A stretch of DNA of 64,000 bases, taken from positions 62,001-126,000 of the forward strand of contig NZ_JBKHUI010000001.1 of NCBI RefSeq assembly GCF_046569695.1. The letters are read 5' to 3'. The DNA is from Kluyvera sp046569695. Lineage in GTDB: Bacteria; Pseudomonadota; Gammaproteobacteria; Enterobacterales; Enterobacteriaceae. Positions 8,462-17,361 of this stretch are shown here, one piece after another. Below the pieces are notes generated by a model. That model did not search any database and was not told the origin of the DNA. It saw only the letters and a program-made list of their open reading frames with translations. The position numbers and the translations under genes are program-made. Positions within the stretch are counted from its first letter, which is position 1; the number at the start of each line of letters is the position of its first letter.

Positions 8462-9440
8462 CATCATTGCAGTAACGATGGGCGACCCGGCGGGCATTGG
8501 CCCGGAGATCATTATTAAATCGCTAACGGAAGGGGATTTGAACGGTGCGCCGGTGGTAGTGGTGGGATGCGTCGAGACTTTTCGTCGCATACTGGCATTA
8601 GGGATCACACCGCACGCCGAGTTGCTGGTGATTGAGCGTCCTTCGCAGGCGCGGTTTACTCCAGGCACGATCAACGTTATCAATGAACCGCTGGCTAACC
8701 CGCAGGCGCTTAAACCTGGAGTGGTGCAGGCGCAGGCCGGGGACCTGGCCTATCGTTGTATCAAACGCGCCACGGAACTGGCGATGGCCGGTGAGGTTTT
8801 CGCGATTGCCACCGCGCCGCTCAATAAAGAGGCGCTGCATCTGGGGGGGCATGATTACCCGGGGCATACTGAAATGCTGGCGCATCTGACGCACACCAAA
8901 GATTACGCCATGGTGCTCTATACCGATAAGCTCAAAGTCATCCATATTTCTACCCATGTGGCGCTGCGTAAATTCCTGGATAACCTTAACCAACAGCGTG
9001 TTGAGACGGTGATTGGTATTGCTGACCGCTTCCTGCGGCGTGTGGGTTACCGCCAGCCGCGTATCGCCGTTGCGGGCGTCAATCCGCATGCTGGGGAGAA
9101 TGGACTGTTCGGTGATGAAGAGATTCGCATCATTGGCCCGGCCGTAAACGCAATGCAAGCGCAGGGCATCCAGGTGACGGGGCCCTGTCCACCGGATACG
9201 GTCTTTATGCAATGTCACGAAGGGTTGTATGACATGGTGGTGGCGATGTACCACGATCAGGGGCATATTCCGCTGAAGCTGTTAGGCTTTTATGATGGGG
9301 TGAACATCACTGCCGGACTGCCGTTTATTCGTACCTCGGCCGATCACGGCACCGCGTTTGATATTGCCTGGACAGGTAAAGCTAAGTCTGAGAGCATGGC
9401 AACCTCCATTGCGCTCGCCATGCAAATAGCACAGGAATAA
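8454..9440 (+). CDS. pdxA2: PdxA2-type 4-phosphotetronate dehydrogenase
   Basis: 328-residue NAD-dependent dehydrogenase of the PdxA family. Metal-binding His motifs are visible in GGHDYPGHTEM, in HISTHVALRKF, and in AMYHDQGHIPLK, followed by TSADHGTAFDIA. Because it is joined to a DUF1537 kinase, it is most likely the PdxA2 paralogue that oxidises D-threonate 4-phosphate or D-erythronate 4-phosphate, with decarboxylation to dihydroxyacetone phosphate, rather than the vitamin B6 enzyme. It starts at GTG 8454 with GAGGAG upstream inside the kinase gene. The DeoR gene begins 1 bp after its stop. Confidence 0.88.
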   Translation: MTNIIAVTMGDPAGIGPEIIIKSLTEGDLNGAPVVVVGCVETFRRILALGITPHAELLVIERPSQARFTPGTINVINEPLANPQALKPGVVQAQAGDLAYRCIKRATELAMAGEVFAIATAPLNKEALHLGGHDYPGHTEMLAHLTHTKDYAMVLYTDKLKVIHISTHVALRKFLDNLNQQRVETVIGIADRFLRRVGYRQPRIAVAGVNPHAGENGLFGDEEIRIIGPAVNAMQAQGIQVTGPCPPDTVFMQCHEGLYDMVVAMYHDQGHIPLKLLGFYDGVNITAGLPFIRTSADHGTAFDIAWTGKAKSESMATSIALAMQIAQE

Positions 9441-9441
9441 C

Positions 9442-10203
9442 ATGAAGGGATATAACCGGTTAGAGCAGATTATGGACTTTCTCAAAAGCCATAATCTGGT
9501 CACAGTCGACCAACTGGTCGCGGCGACGAATGCGTCACCCGCCACGATTCGCCGCGACCTGATTAAACTCGATCAGGAAGGGGTTATCAGCCGAACGCAC
9601 GGCGGCGTTACGCTTAACCGGTTTATTCCTATCCAGCCCACGACGGTTGAAAAATCGCAGCGTAGTCCACAGGAAAAACAGGCGATTGCCACCGCAGCTG
9701 CGGCGATGGTGAAAGCGGGTGATGCTATCGTGCTGGATGCCGGTACCACCATGATTGAGCTGGCGCGGCAGATTACCCACCTGCCGCTGCGCGTGATCAC
9801 CAGCGATCTGCATATCGCGCTGTTTCTGGCGGAATTTAAACAAATTGAGGTCACCATTATTGGCGGCCGCATTGACGATAGCAGCCAGTCCTGTATTGGC
9901 GATCATGGTCGACGCTTATTGCAGAACATCTGGCCCGATCTGGCATTTTTAAGCTGCAACGGATGGGATCTGGAGAAAGGCATTACTTCGCCGACGGAAG
10001 AGAAGGCCGCGTTGAAGCGCGATCTCATTGCGAACGCCCGCCGCCGGGTGCTGTTAGCCGATAGCTCAAAATACGGCGCCTGGTCGCTGTTTAATATCGT
10101 GCATCTGGATTCGCTGACCGACATCATCACCGACCGTCACTTGAGCGACGACACGCGTCTGGCGCTGGAAAACAGGAAACCCCGGCTAACCATTGCGGGC
10201 TAA
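9442..10203 (+). CDS. DeoR-family transcriptional regulator
   Basis: 253-residue DeoR/GlpR-type repressor. The N-terminal winged helix-turn-helix covers about residues 5-60 (QLVAATNASPATIRRDL, then GVISRTHGGV). The C-terminal DeoR sensor domain binds a phosphorylated sugar in relatives and has DAGTTMIELA and FLSCNGWD. It is the third gene of the kinase-pdxA2 operon (ATG 1 bp after the pdxA2 stop). It is the natural candidate to bind the duplicated sites at 7065-7188 and to respond to a tetronate phosphate. That regulatory link is inference. Confidence 0.88.
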   Translation: MKGYNRLEQIMDFLKSHNLVTVDQLVAATNASPATIRRDLIKLDQEGVISRTHGGVTLNRFIPIQPTTVEKSQRSPQEKQAIATAAAAMVKAGDAIVLDAGTTMIELARQITHLPLRVITSDLHIALFLAEFKQIEVTIIGGRIDDSSQSCIGDHGRRLLQNIWPDLAFLSCNGWDLEKGITSPTEEKAALKRDLIANARRRVLLADSSKYGAWSLFNIVHLDSLTDIITDRHLSDDTRLALENRKPRLTIAG

Positions 10204-10217
10204 CCGGGTCGTCTGAG

Positions 10218-11162
10218 CTACGGTAGCAGCGTAATATTCGCCTTAATAATCTCCACCGAGCGGGCAAACTTCTCCTGCTCCTCGGCGGCGAGCTGCAGCT
10301 CAATAATCTGCTGTACGCCGTTTTGCGCCAGCACGGCGGGAACGCCGATGGCAACGCCTTCAACGCCGTACTCCCCGTCCAGAATGCAGGAAATCGCCAG
10401 CGCGCGGTGGCTGCCGGTAAAGATATTACGGCAGATTTCGGCAATGGTTCCGGCAATACCGTACTCGGTGCAGCCTTTCCCGGCGTAAATCTCAAAGCCT
10501 GACTTACGAACCCTATCGGCCATCGATTCACGATCCAGCGCTTTACCGGTGCGCTGCAGATAGACGTTCTCGATAGGCGAACCGTATACCGACGAGTGCG
10601 ACCATACCGGGAACTGGCTGTCGCCGTGCTCGCCGAGAATGAACGCGTCGATGCTTTGCGCACCAATATCCAGATCCTGAGCCAGCTTGCGGCGCAGACG
10701 CGTGGTATCGAGCCATACGCCGGTACCGATAACCTGACTGCGCGGCAGGCCAGAAAGCTGCCACACCTGCCAGGTGATAATGTCGCAGGGGTTGGTGGCA
10801 ATCAGGAAAATACCGTTAAAGCCACCGGCCATCATCTGCGGCACGATGCTATGCACAATGTTGGCCGTACTTTTCAGCTCATCGAGACGCGTCTGGCCGG
10901 GCTTCAGCGCACCGCCGGAGACGGTAATCACCGCAATATCCACATCGGCGCAGTCGCTGGCATCGCGACAGGAGATGGTCATCATGCCGGGCATATAGGC
11001 CGCGGCATCGCTGAGATCCTGTGCGTGCGCTTCGGCACGAGTCTTATTCAGGTCGACCAGGATTAATTCTTCGCAAATATTCTGATTCAGCAGCGCGTAA
11101 GCGGCTGATGCGCCGACGTTACCGGCACCGATGATCATGACTTTACGGGCTTTCGTGTTCAT
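10218..11162 (-). CDS. LDH/MDH-family 2-hydroxyacid dehydrogenase
   Basis: 314-residue NAD-dependent dehydrogenase of the L-lactate/malate dehydrogenase family. It has GAGNVGASAAYAL (Rossmann loop), TNPCDIITW, GVWLDTTRLRRKL (catalytic Asp/Arg pair) and GEHGDSQFPVWS (catalytic His). The substrate loop reads GALKPGQTR. It keeps the catalytic Arg but has Leu where L-lactate dehydrogenases have Gln and malate dehydrogenases Arg, so the substrate may be a bulkier 2-oxoacid. It is a single gene, convergent with the DeoR operon and divergent from a GNAT gene. It is annotated here by family, not by substrate. Confidence 0.85.
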   Translation of the reverse strand: MNTKARKVMIIGAGNVGASAAYALLNQNICEELILVDLNKTRAEAHAQDLSDAAAYMPGMMTISCRDASDCADVDIAVITVSGGALKPGQTRLDELKSTANIVHSIVPQMMAGGFNGIFLIATNPCDIITWQVWQLSGLPRSQVIGTGVWLDTTRLRRKLAQDLDIGAQSIDAFILGEHGDSQFPVWSHSSVYGSPIENVYLQRTGKALDRESMADRVRKSGFEIYAGKGCTEYGIAGTIAEICRNIFTGSHRALAISCILDGEYGVEGVAIGVPAVLAQNGVQQIIELQLAAEEQEKFARSVEIIKANITLLP

Positions 11163-11318
11163 GGTTATTCCAGTACAGGGACAAATAACAGTGGATAAAA
11201 CTACTCGTTAACAACCGGTTAGCGCAATAGCCGAGGCAAATTATAAGTTAATGCTATGAGACTAAACGATGGTGAATGCTAGAGTAGAAAAACAACAATA
11301 AAACAGGACCCTGCAACC

Positions 11319-11789
11319 ATGTACACGACAGTGATAACCCAATCTACCGACCCCGCCGTCAACGCCCTGATAGCCGAGCTTGACCGCTATCAAAGTACGC
11401 TCTACCCCGAGGAGAGCAATCATCTGTTGGATCTCACTTCGTTGCCGCAGAACCAGCTTATCGTGATGCTTCTCCGTAAAGGAGAAGAGGCCGTCGGCTG
11501 TGGGGCGATTGTGCTGGATGATGCGGGGCGCGGTGAGATGAAGCGGGTCTTTATCAACCCGACGCATCGTGGTCAGCGGCTGGGGGAAAAGCTGCTGGCA
11601 GAACTTGAAACCGCCGCATTGCAGCGCGGTTGCCGCACGCTGCAACTGGAGACGGGAATTCACCAGCATGCGGCTATCTGCCTGTACCAGCGCTGCGGCT
11701 ATGAAGTGTGTGACGCTTTTGCGCCGTATCAGCCGGACCCGCTCAGCGTCTTTATGGTGAAACCGCTGGCTCATCCAGTAACGCAATAA
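11319..11789 (+). CDS. GNAT-family acetyltransferase
   Basis: 156-residue single-domain GNAT protein. Motif A is clear (MKRVFINPTHRGQRLGEKLLAELE), and the C-terminal motif B segment is AICLYQRCGYEVCDAF. Such proteins move an acetyl group from acetyl-CoA to an amine; the acceptor is unknown. ACAGGACC precedes the ATG. Its last 38 bp overlap the 3' end of the convergent LysR gene ptrR. Confidence 0.85.
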   Translation: MYTTVITQSTDPAVNALIAELDRYQSTLYPEESNHLLDLTSLPQNQLIVMLLRKGEEAVGCGAIVLDDAGRGEMKRVFINPTHRGQRLGEKLLAELETAALQRGCRTLQLETGIHQHAAICLYQRCGYEVCDAFAPYQPDPLSVFMVKPLAHPVTQ

Positions 11790-12621
11790 AGGCTTCCAGC
11801 TGGCGGCTCATCGCCCCGCGTCGCCAGACAAGGCAGGTCGTCAGCCAGCGCCACTTCTCTGCCAGTGGCCATGCTTCTACCTGATGATGTCCCGGCATGC
11901 TTTCCAGCATGCTGCGCGGCATTAACGCCAGCCCGGCTCCGGCAATCACGCAGGCCAGCATTCCGTGATAGGACTCCATCTCATGTATACGCCCCGGCGT
12001 TGCCTGGTCGGCATGGAACCAGCTTTCGAAATGTCGACGGTAAGAGCAGTTGGCGCGAAACGCATAGATACTGGCACCGTTGACCTCACTCGCGCGGGTA
12101 ATCGGCGGATGCCCGTGGGCGGCGACAATCATCATCTCCTCCGGGTAGACCGGCATCCCATCCAACCCAGGATGCATCACCGGCCCATCGACGAATGCGG
12201 CGCTGAGCGTGCCTTCCAGCACACCATCGGTCATGGTGCCAGATGGGCCGGTGGCTAAATCAAACTGAATTCGCGGATAACGCTGGTTATAGCGGGCCAG
12301 CGTTTCGGGAATGCGTACAGCGGCAGTACTCTCCAGCGCGCCGAGAGAAAATAGCCCCTGCGGCTCATCGCCAGCGACCACCATGCGGGCTTCGTCAACC
12401 AGCGAGAGGATCTGCTGGCTATAGCGTAGAAAGCTATGCCCGGCCGGCGACAGACGCAGCCGCTGGTTCTCACGAATGAACAGCTCGACGCCAAGATCCG
12501 CTTCCAGCTGGCGAATACGGGTCGTCAGGTTGGAGGGCACGCGATGCACCCGCTGGGCGGCCTGGGTAATGCTGCCGGTCTCAGCAACGGCGTTAAACAT
12601 CTCAAGCTGGGTTAAATCCAT
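11752..12621 (-). CDS. ptrR: LysR-type regulator PtrR (YneJ)
   Basis: 289-residue LysR-type regulator that closely follows E. coli PtrR/YneJ. The N-terminal winged helix-turn-helix spans about residues 1-60 (MDLTQLEMFNAVAETGSITQ as the opening), followed by the effector domain with the ANCSYRRHFESWF segment. In E. coli the protein controls the neighbouring succinate-semialdehyde dehydrogenase gene sad and links putrescine/GABA use to glutaminase. It is divergent from sad with a 105-bp gap containing ATTCATTTTTCATAAATG, a plausible but unproven LysR-type target. Confidence 0.93.
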   Translation of the reverse strand: MDLTQLEMFNAVAETGSITQAAQRVHRVPSNLTTRIRQLEADLGVELFIRENQRLRLSPAGHSFLRYSQQILSLVDEARMVVAGDEPQGLFSLGALESTAAVRIPETLARYNQRYPRIQFDLATGPSGTMTDGVLEGTLSAAFVDGPVMHPGLDGMPVYPEEMMIVAAHGHPPITRASEVNGASIYAFRANCSYRRHFESWFHADQATPGRIHEMESYHGMLACVIAGAGLALMPRSMLESMPGHHQVEAWPLAEKWRWLTTCLVWRRGAMSRQLEAFIALLDEPAVSP

Positions 12622-12726
12622 AGCATTCTCATATTGTGAATGGTTCGGTTAATATTATTCATTTTTCATAAATGGCAGGATAGGCGAAACTGTCATCACT
12701 ACGCAATTAATTGAGAGAGAAATAAG

Positions 12727-14112
12727 ATGACTTCACCTGCAACGCACGCTGTCTCTATTAACCCGGCAAATGGCGAAACCATCGCTTCGCTGCCGTGGGC
12801 AACCGGCCCGGAGGTGGATATTGCCATTACGCTGGCGGATACCGCGTTTCGTCAATGGCGTAAGACGGCAATTGAGCAACGCGCTGACGCACTGCGCGCG
12901 ATAGGCCGCGTGCTGCGTGAACGTGGTGAAGAGATGGCGCAATGCATCACCCGCGAAATGGGTAAGCCGATCAAACAGGCGCGTGGTGAAGTGGCGAAAT
13001 CAGCCCATCTGTGCGACTGGTATGCCGAACACGGCCCGGCGATGCTGGCTACCGAATCTACCCAGGTTGAGAACAATCAGGCGGTGATTGAATACCGTCC
13101 GCTTGGCCCGGTACTGGCGATCATGCCGTGGAACTTCCCGCTGTGGCAGGTGCTGCGCGGGGCGGTGCCTATTTTACTCGCAGGTAATAGCTATATCCTG
13201 AAGCATGCCCCTAACGTAATGGGCTGTGCGGCGCTGATTGGCGATATCGTGGCGCAGGCGGGCGTTCCGGCGGGCGTGTTTAGTTGGGTTAACGCGACTA
13301 ACGACGGCGTGACGCAGATGATCAACGACCCGCGCATTGCGGCAGTTACCGTGACTGGTAGCGTGCGTGCCGGTAAAGCGATTGGTGCTCAGGCCGGTGC
13401 GGCGCTGAAAAAATGCGTGCTGGAGCTGGGCGGTTCCGATCCGTTTATCGTCCTGAACGATGCCGATATCGAAATGGCGGTGCAGGCGGCGGTGATTGGC
13501 CGTTATCAGAATACCGGGCAGGTTTGCGCGGCGGCGAAACGCTTTATCGTCGAAGCGGGCATTGCTGATCAGTTTACCGAGAAGTTTGTTGCGGCAGCGG
13601 CGGCGCTCAAAATGGGTGAGCCGACTGACGAAGAGAACTATCTGGGTCCAATGGCGCGTTTTGACCTGCGCGATGAACTGCATAACCAGGTGATGGCAAC
13701 CGTGAATGAGGGCGCATCGCTGCTGCTCGGCGGCGAACTGCTGAGTAGTGAGGGTAACTACTACCCGGCGACCGTATTGGCGAACGTGGCGCCGACCATG
13801 ACCGCCTTCCGTCAGGAGATGTTTGGCCCGGTGGCGGCGATTACCGTCGCCCGTGACGCTGACCATGCGCTGGCGCTGGCAAATGATAGCGAGTTTGGCC
13901 TGTCGGCGACCGTCTTTACCAACGATACGGCGCAGGCCCAGCGCTTTGCGGATGAACTGGAGTGCGGCGGGGTGTTTATCAATGGCTATAGCGCCAGCGA
14001 TGCCCGTGTTGCGTTTGGAGGGGTGAAGAAAAGCGGCTTTGGTCGTGAGCTGTCGCACTTCGGTCTGCGCGAGTTCTGTAATGTGCAGACGGTATGGAAA
14101 GATCGTCACTAA
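12727..14112 (+). CDS. sad: Succinate-semialdehyde dehydrogenase Sad
   Basis: 461-residue aldehyde dehydrogenase matching E. coli Sad (YneI), which oxidises succinate semialdehyde to succinate with NAD in the GABA/putrescine pathway. Catalytic Glu lies in LELGGSDPF near residue 235 and catalytic Cys in NTGQVCAAAKRF near residue 268. MPWNFPLWQ marks the cofactor-binding region. GAGAGAAATAAG precedes the ATG. It is divergent from ptrR, and glsB follows 70 bp downstream, the E. coli arrangement. Confidence 0.95.
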   Translation: MTSPATHAVSINPANGETIASLPWATGPEVDIAITLADTAFRQWRKTAIEQRADALRAIGRVLRERGEEMAQCITREMGKPIKQARGEVAKSAHLCDWYAEHGPAMLATESTQVENNQAVIEYRPLGPVLAIMPWNFPLWQVLRGAVPILLAGNSYILKHAPNVMGCAALIGDIVAQAGVPAGVFSWVNATNDGVTQMINDPRIAAVTVTGSVRAGKAIGAQAGAALKKCVLELGGSDPFIVLNDADIEMAVQAAVIGRYQNTGQVCAAAKRFIVEAGIADQFTEKFVAAAAALKMGEPTDEENYLGPMARFDLRDELHNQVMATVNEGASLLLGGELLSSEGNYYPATVLANVAPTMTAFRQEMFGPVAAITVARDADHALALANDSEFGLSATVFTNDTAQAQRFADELECGGVFINGYSASDARVAFGGVKKSGFGRELSHFGLREFCNVQTVWKDRH

Positions 14113-14182
14113 GCGAAACGACGTAGCCCTTAGGCTCTGCTATACTCCCAGGCCGAAAATAGCCTGTGGGCAAGGAGTGTAA

Positions 14183-15109
14183 GTGGCTACGGTTATCAAT
14201 AATGCCATGCTGACATCCATTCTGGATGAGGTCAGGCCGCTGATTGGGCAGGGGAAGGTGGCGGATTATATTCCGGCACTGGCTTGCGTCAGCGGCAATA
14301 AACTGGGGATTGCTATCAGCACCGTCGACGGGCAGCACTATAGTGCGGGCGATGCTAATGAACGCTTTTCTATCCAGTCGATTTCGAAAGTCCTGAGTCT
14401 GGTGGTGGCGATGAACCACTATCAGGCTGAGGAGATCTGGTCTCGCGTCGGGAAAGATCCTTCCGGCCAACCCTTCAACTCCCTTTTGCAGCTTGAAATC
14501 GAGCAGGGCATTCCGCGCAACCCGTTTATTAACGCCGGTGCGCTGGTGGTCTGCGATATGCTGCAGGGGCGACTTAGCGCTCCGCGTCAGCGAATGCTCG
14601 AAATTGTGCGTAAGCTTAGCGGCGTCTCCAGTATTGGTTACGATGCGCAGGTGGCGCGTTCCGAGTTTGAACATTCGGCGCGTAATGCAGCGATTGCCTG
14701 GCTGATGAAATCTTTCGGCAACTTCCATCACGATGTCACGACGGTGCTGCAGAACTATTTCCATTACTGTGCGCTGGAGATGAACTGCATTGAGTTGGCT
14801 CATACCTTCTTATTCCTGGCTAACCAGGGGAAGTCGATTCATCTCGATACGCCGGTTATCTCCCCGATGCAGGCGCGTCAGGTGAATGCATTGATGGCGA
14901 CCAGTGGCATGTATCAGAACGCCGGGGAGTTTGCCTGGCGTGTGGGTCTGCCGGCGAAATCTGGCGTTGGTGGCGGCGTGGTGGCGATTGTGCCGCACGA
15001 GATGGCGATCGCCGTCTGGAGCCCGGAGCTTGATGAGACGGGGAACTCGCTGGCGGGCGTTGCCGTGCTGGAAAAACTGACTCAACAAATAGGACGCTCG
15101 GTTTACTGA
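14183..15109 (+). CDS. glsB: Glutaminase GlsB (YneH)
   Basis: 308-residue glutaminase of the beta-lactamase-like serine fold, nearly colinear with E. coli GlsB (YneH). It converts glutamine to glutamate and ammonia in the cytosol. The active-site serine-lysine motif is in FSIQSISKVLSL near residue 66, followed by NPFINAGALVVCDML and the SGVGGGVVAIVP loop. It starts at GTG 14183 with AAGGAG eight bases upstream. The stop TGA overlaps the ATG of yneG by one base. Confidence 0.95.
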   Translation: MATVINNAMLTSILDEVRPLIGQGKVADYIPALACVSGNKLGIAISTVDGQHYSAGDANERFSIQSISKVLSLVVAMNHYQAEEIWSRVGKDPSGQPFNSLLQLEIEQGIPRNPFINAGALVVCDMLQGRLSAPRQRMLEIVRKLSGVSSIGYDAQVARSEFEHSARNAAIAWLMKSFGNFHHDVTTVLQNYFHYCALEMNCIELAHTFLFLANQGKSIHLDTPVISPMQARQVNALMATSGMYQNAGEFAWRVGLPAKSGVGGGVVAIVPHEMAIAVWSPELDETGNSLAGVAVLEKLTQQIGRSVY

Positions 15110-15474
15110 TGGACGCGTTAGAAAGCCTGTTTGTGCGACTGCAACGCTCGCCGTTTCGCAGCCGCTTTCATCTGGGCGTAAAAGAACGGCAGTACTGTTA
15201 TGACAAAGGGGCGCCAACGATTGATCAGCATGCCGCTGACTTTGTTGCGGGCAGGCTGGCTCCGGCGTGGCCGAAGAATGACGGCAAGCAGACGCCGATG
15301 CGCGGGCATCCGGTGTTTATCGCCCAGCACGCAACGGCGACCTGTTGTCGCGGCTGCCTGGAGAAATGGCATCATATTCCTCAGGGGCAGGCGCTCAGCG
15401 CTGAGCAGCAAAACTACATTGTCCGCGTTATCCACCGCTGGCTGGTGCTGCAGATGAACCCGCCAGGCGGCTAA
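15109..15474 (+). CDS. yneG: DUF4186 protein YneG
   Basis: 121-residue protein of the DUF4186 family, equivalent to E. coli YneG. It has a conserved CCRGCLEKWHHIPQG stretch whose cysteines and histidines could bind a metal or be catalytic. No function is established. It is translationally coupled to glsB through TGATG at 15107-15111. Confidence 0.9.
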   Translation: MDALESLFVRLQRSPFRSRFHLGVKERQYCYDKGAPTIDQHAADFVAGRLAPAWPKNDGKQTPMRGHPVFIAQHATATCCRGCLEKWHHIPQGQALSAEQQNYIVRVIHRWLVLQMNPPGG

Positions 15475-15576
15475 CACTTATCAGTTTATTCTGAAAAGCT
15501 ATCGTTTTTGATAGGTTGATGTGACTTCGTCCGTCCAATATGATAGGCCGGGCGACGTATCGGAATAAATTGTGTT

Positions 15577-16632
15577 ATGAACGGATTTGACAAACTAATT
15601 ACGAATAAAGGGGTAACGGGAACCCGGTTTGTCAGACGAATGTATCTGATGCGGATGCTCGGTACCTTTCTTTGCTTCCTGCCAATTGTGTCAGTGCTTA
15701 TTGAACGTCATCAGCCGGTCTATTTTGAGCTGCTGCTGGCGTGCAATGCGTTTATCTGGCCTACGGTAGCCTATCTGCGCGCCGTCCGTGCGCCTATCCC
15801 CCGCGACGCTGAATACCAGAACCTGCTGTTTGATGCCGGGGCCGGGGGATTCTGGATTGCCTTAATGGCATTAAACCCGCTGCCTTCGGTGACGATTGCC
15901 ACGATCCTGCTGGCGGATCGTCTCTCTGCCGGAGGGATCCCATTGATGCGTAAAGCGGCGATGACGATGCTCTCGGTGTTTGCCGGTACCTGGGTGCTAA
16001 CCGGGATGCCGTTTTATGGCGAGGTGACGCAGCAGACTATGCTGGCAACGCTGCCGCTGCTCTCTCTCTACGTGCTGGCCCTGAGCCTGTTGACCGACAG
16101 TATTGCGGTGAAGCTGCGGCTGAAAAGCCAGGAGCTGGAACGTATCGCGATGCTGGACCCACTGCTTGACATTGCCAACCGTCGTCTGCTCGAACAGCGT
16201 ATCGCCTGGGAGCTGGTCCGGCTTAAGCAGAACTATGGTCACTCGCTGCTGATGTTTATTGACCTCGATAACTTCAAAGAGATAAACGATCGTCACGGGC
16301 ATAAGGTCGGAGACGTGATGCTCAAAACCGTCTCGCAGATACTGCAGATGGCGACGCGCGGTACCGATACGCCCGCCAGGCTTGGGGGAGATGAGTTTGT
16401 GATCCTGCTTCCGGATACCACCCTGGAAGAGGGGCGTGGTATTGCGCAGCGTATTATGGATGCCACTGCGGTGGTGACGGACCGACCGAATCATCATCAG
16501 ACGCTGACCCTGAGCATTGGTATTGCCGATGCCTTACCGGACATGCATGAAGTTTCCGACTGGCTGCAGGCGGCGGATAGCGCCCTTTATGAAGCGAAAC
16601 GTCGCGGAAAAAATCAGATCTTCGCCCACTAG
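15577..16632 (+). CDS. dgcF: Membrane diguanylate cyclase DgcF (YneF)
   Basis: 351-residue protein with about six hydrophobic segments in residues 25-180 and a C-terminal GGDEF domain from about residue 190. The catalytic signature LGGDEFVILLP is intact, and an RGTD inhibitory (RxxD) site sits five residues before it. An active, product-inhibited c-di-GMP synthase at the inner membrane is therefore expected. Position after yneG matches E. coli yneF. The start at 15577 gives a protein longer than the K-12 annotation (315 residues), so the exact N-terminus is somewhat uncertain. Confidence 0.92.
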   Translation: MNGFDKLITNKGVTGTRFVRRMYLMRMLGTFLCFLPIVSVLIERHQPVYFELLLACNAFIWPTVAYLRAVRAPIPRDAEYQNLLFDAGAGGFWIALMALNPLPSVTIATILLADRLSAGGIPLMRKAAMTMLSVFAGTWVLTGMPFYGEVTQQTMLATLPLLSLYVLALSLLTDSIAVKLRLKSQELERIAMLDPLLDIANRRLLEQRIAWELVRLKQNYGHSLLMFIDLDNFKEINDRHGHKVGDVMLKTVSQILQMATRGTDTPARLGGDEFVILLPDTTLEEGRGIAQRIMDATAVVTDRPNHHQTLTLSIGIADALPDMHEVSDWLQAADSALYEAKRRGKNQIFAH

Positions 16633-16687
16633 CAGCATAAGAAAATCCACTGATTAAACCTGTTGTGTTATCAAATTGTTAGCTTGA

Positions 16688-16704
16688 TAGTGTGTAGCAC
16701 ACTA
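16688..16704. promoter_or_regulatory. Palindromic operator candidate
   Basis: TAGTGTGTAGCACACTA is a perfect inverted repeat (7-bp arms, TAG spacer) ending 15 bases before the GNAT start, just upstream of its AAGGAG. Size and position fit a MarR- or TetR-type operator, but no such regulator is next to it. Confidence 0.5.
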
Positions 16705-16719
16705 ACAAGGAGAATAAAC

Positions 16720-17247
16720 ATGACCACGCCTTTTACTCTGTATACCTTTTCTGAGGCTGACATTCTTGCGCACCTCGAACCGCTTTCCGACGTACTTAGC
16801 AACTGCGTTAATGGCGGCGCCTCAGTGAGCTTTATGCTGCCTTTTAAACTGGAAACCGCGAAGGCGTTCTGGCAGAAAACGGCGGCGAGCGTTGCCCGTG
16901 CGGAGCGCGTGGTGCTGGTGGCGAAAGATAGCGACCAGAAGATCGTCGGGACGGTGCAATTAGTTATCGACCAGCCGGAGAACCAGCCGCATCGCGCCGA
17001 TGTCTCGAAGCTGCTGGTGCATGAATGCGCGCGTCGTGGCGGTATTGCTCGTGCGCTGATGCAGCGTCTGGAAGAGATTGCCGTTGATGCACAGAAAAGC
17101 GTGCTGGTGCTGGATACCGCCACCGGTAGCGGGGCGGAGACCTTCTATGCACGCTGCGGTTGGCAGAAAGCGGGCGAACTGCCGCGCTATGCCTATATGC
17201 CAGATGGTGAACTGACGGCAACCTCCTTATTTTACAAATTTTTATAG
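16720..17247 (+). CDS. GNAT-family acetyltransferase
   Basis: 175-residue GNAT protein. Motif A is in VSKLLVHECARRGGIARALM around residues 98-118, and the acetyl-CoA fold closes with AETFYARCGWQKAGELPRYA. The start at 16720 is chosen because AAGGAGAATAAAC lies directly before it; an upstream ATG at 16663 has no ribosome-binding site and would include the palindromic site. The gene is inserted between dgcF and uxaB relative to E. coli K-12. Substrate unknown. Confidence 0.88.
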   Translation: MTTPFTLYTFSEADILAHLEPLSDVLSNCVNGGASVSFMLPFKLETAKAFWQKTAASVARAERVVLVAKDSDQKIVGTVQLVIDQPENQPHRADVSKLLVHECARRGGIARALMQRLEEIAVDAQKSVLVLDTATGSGAETFYARCGWQKAGELPRYAYMPDGELTATSLFYKFL

Positions 17248-17308
17248 ATTCACTATTTATTCTCTCACTTTTGATCAAAACACGGTTTCATAAGCGGAAA
17301 ATCTGATA

Positions 17309-17325
17309 AGTTATTAGACCAATTG
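17309..17325 (+). promoter_or_regulatory. Possible ExuR/UxuR half-palindrome upstream of uxaB
   Basis: AGTTATTAGACCAATTG contains ACCAATT, one arm of the AATTGGT...ACCAATT type site bound by the hexuronate GntR regulators. The left arm is degenerate. It sits 37 bp before uxaB. Confidence 0.35.
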
Positions 17326-17361
17326 AGCAGGTTGTATGACTAATCCAGAAAGGAACCCATT

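Noticed and set aside
7487..8683. 398-codon minus-strand frame opposite the kinase and pdxA2
   Set aside because: Antisense to two well-supported genes, with no recognisable domain.
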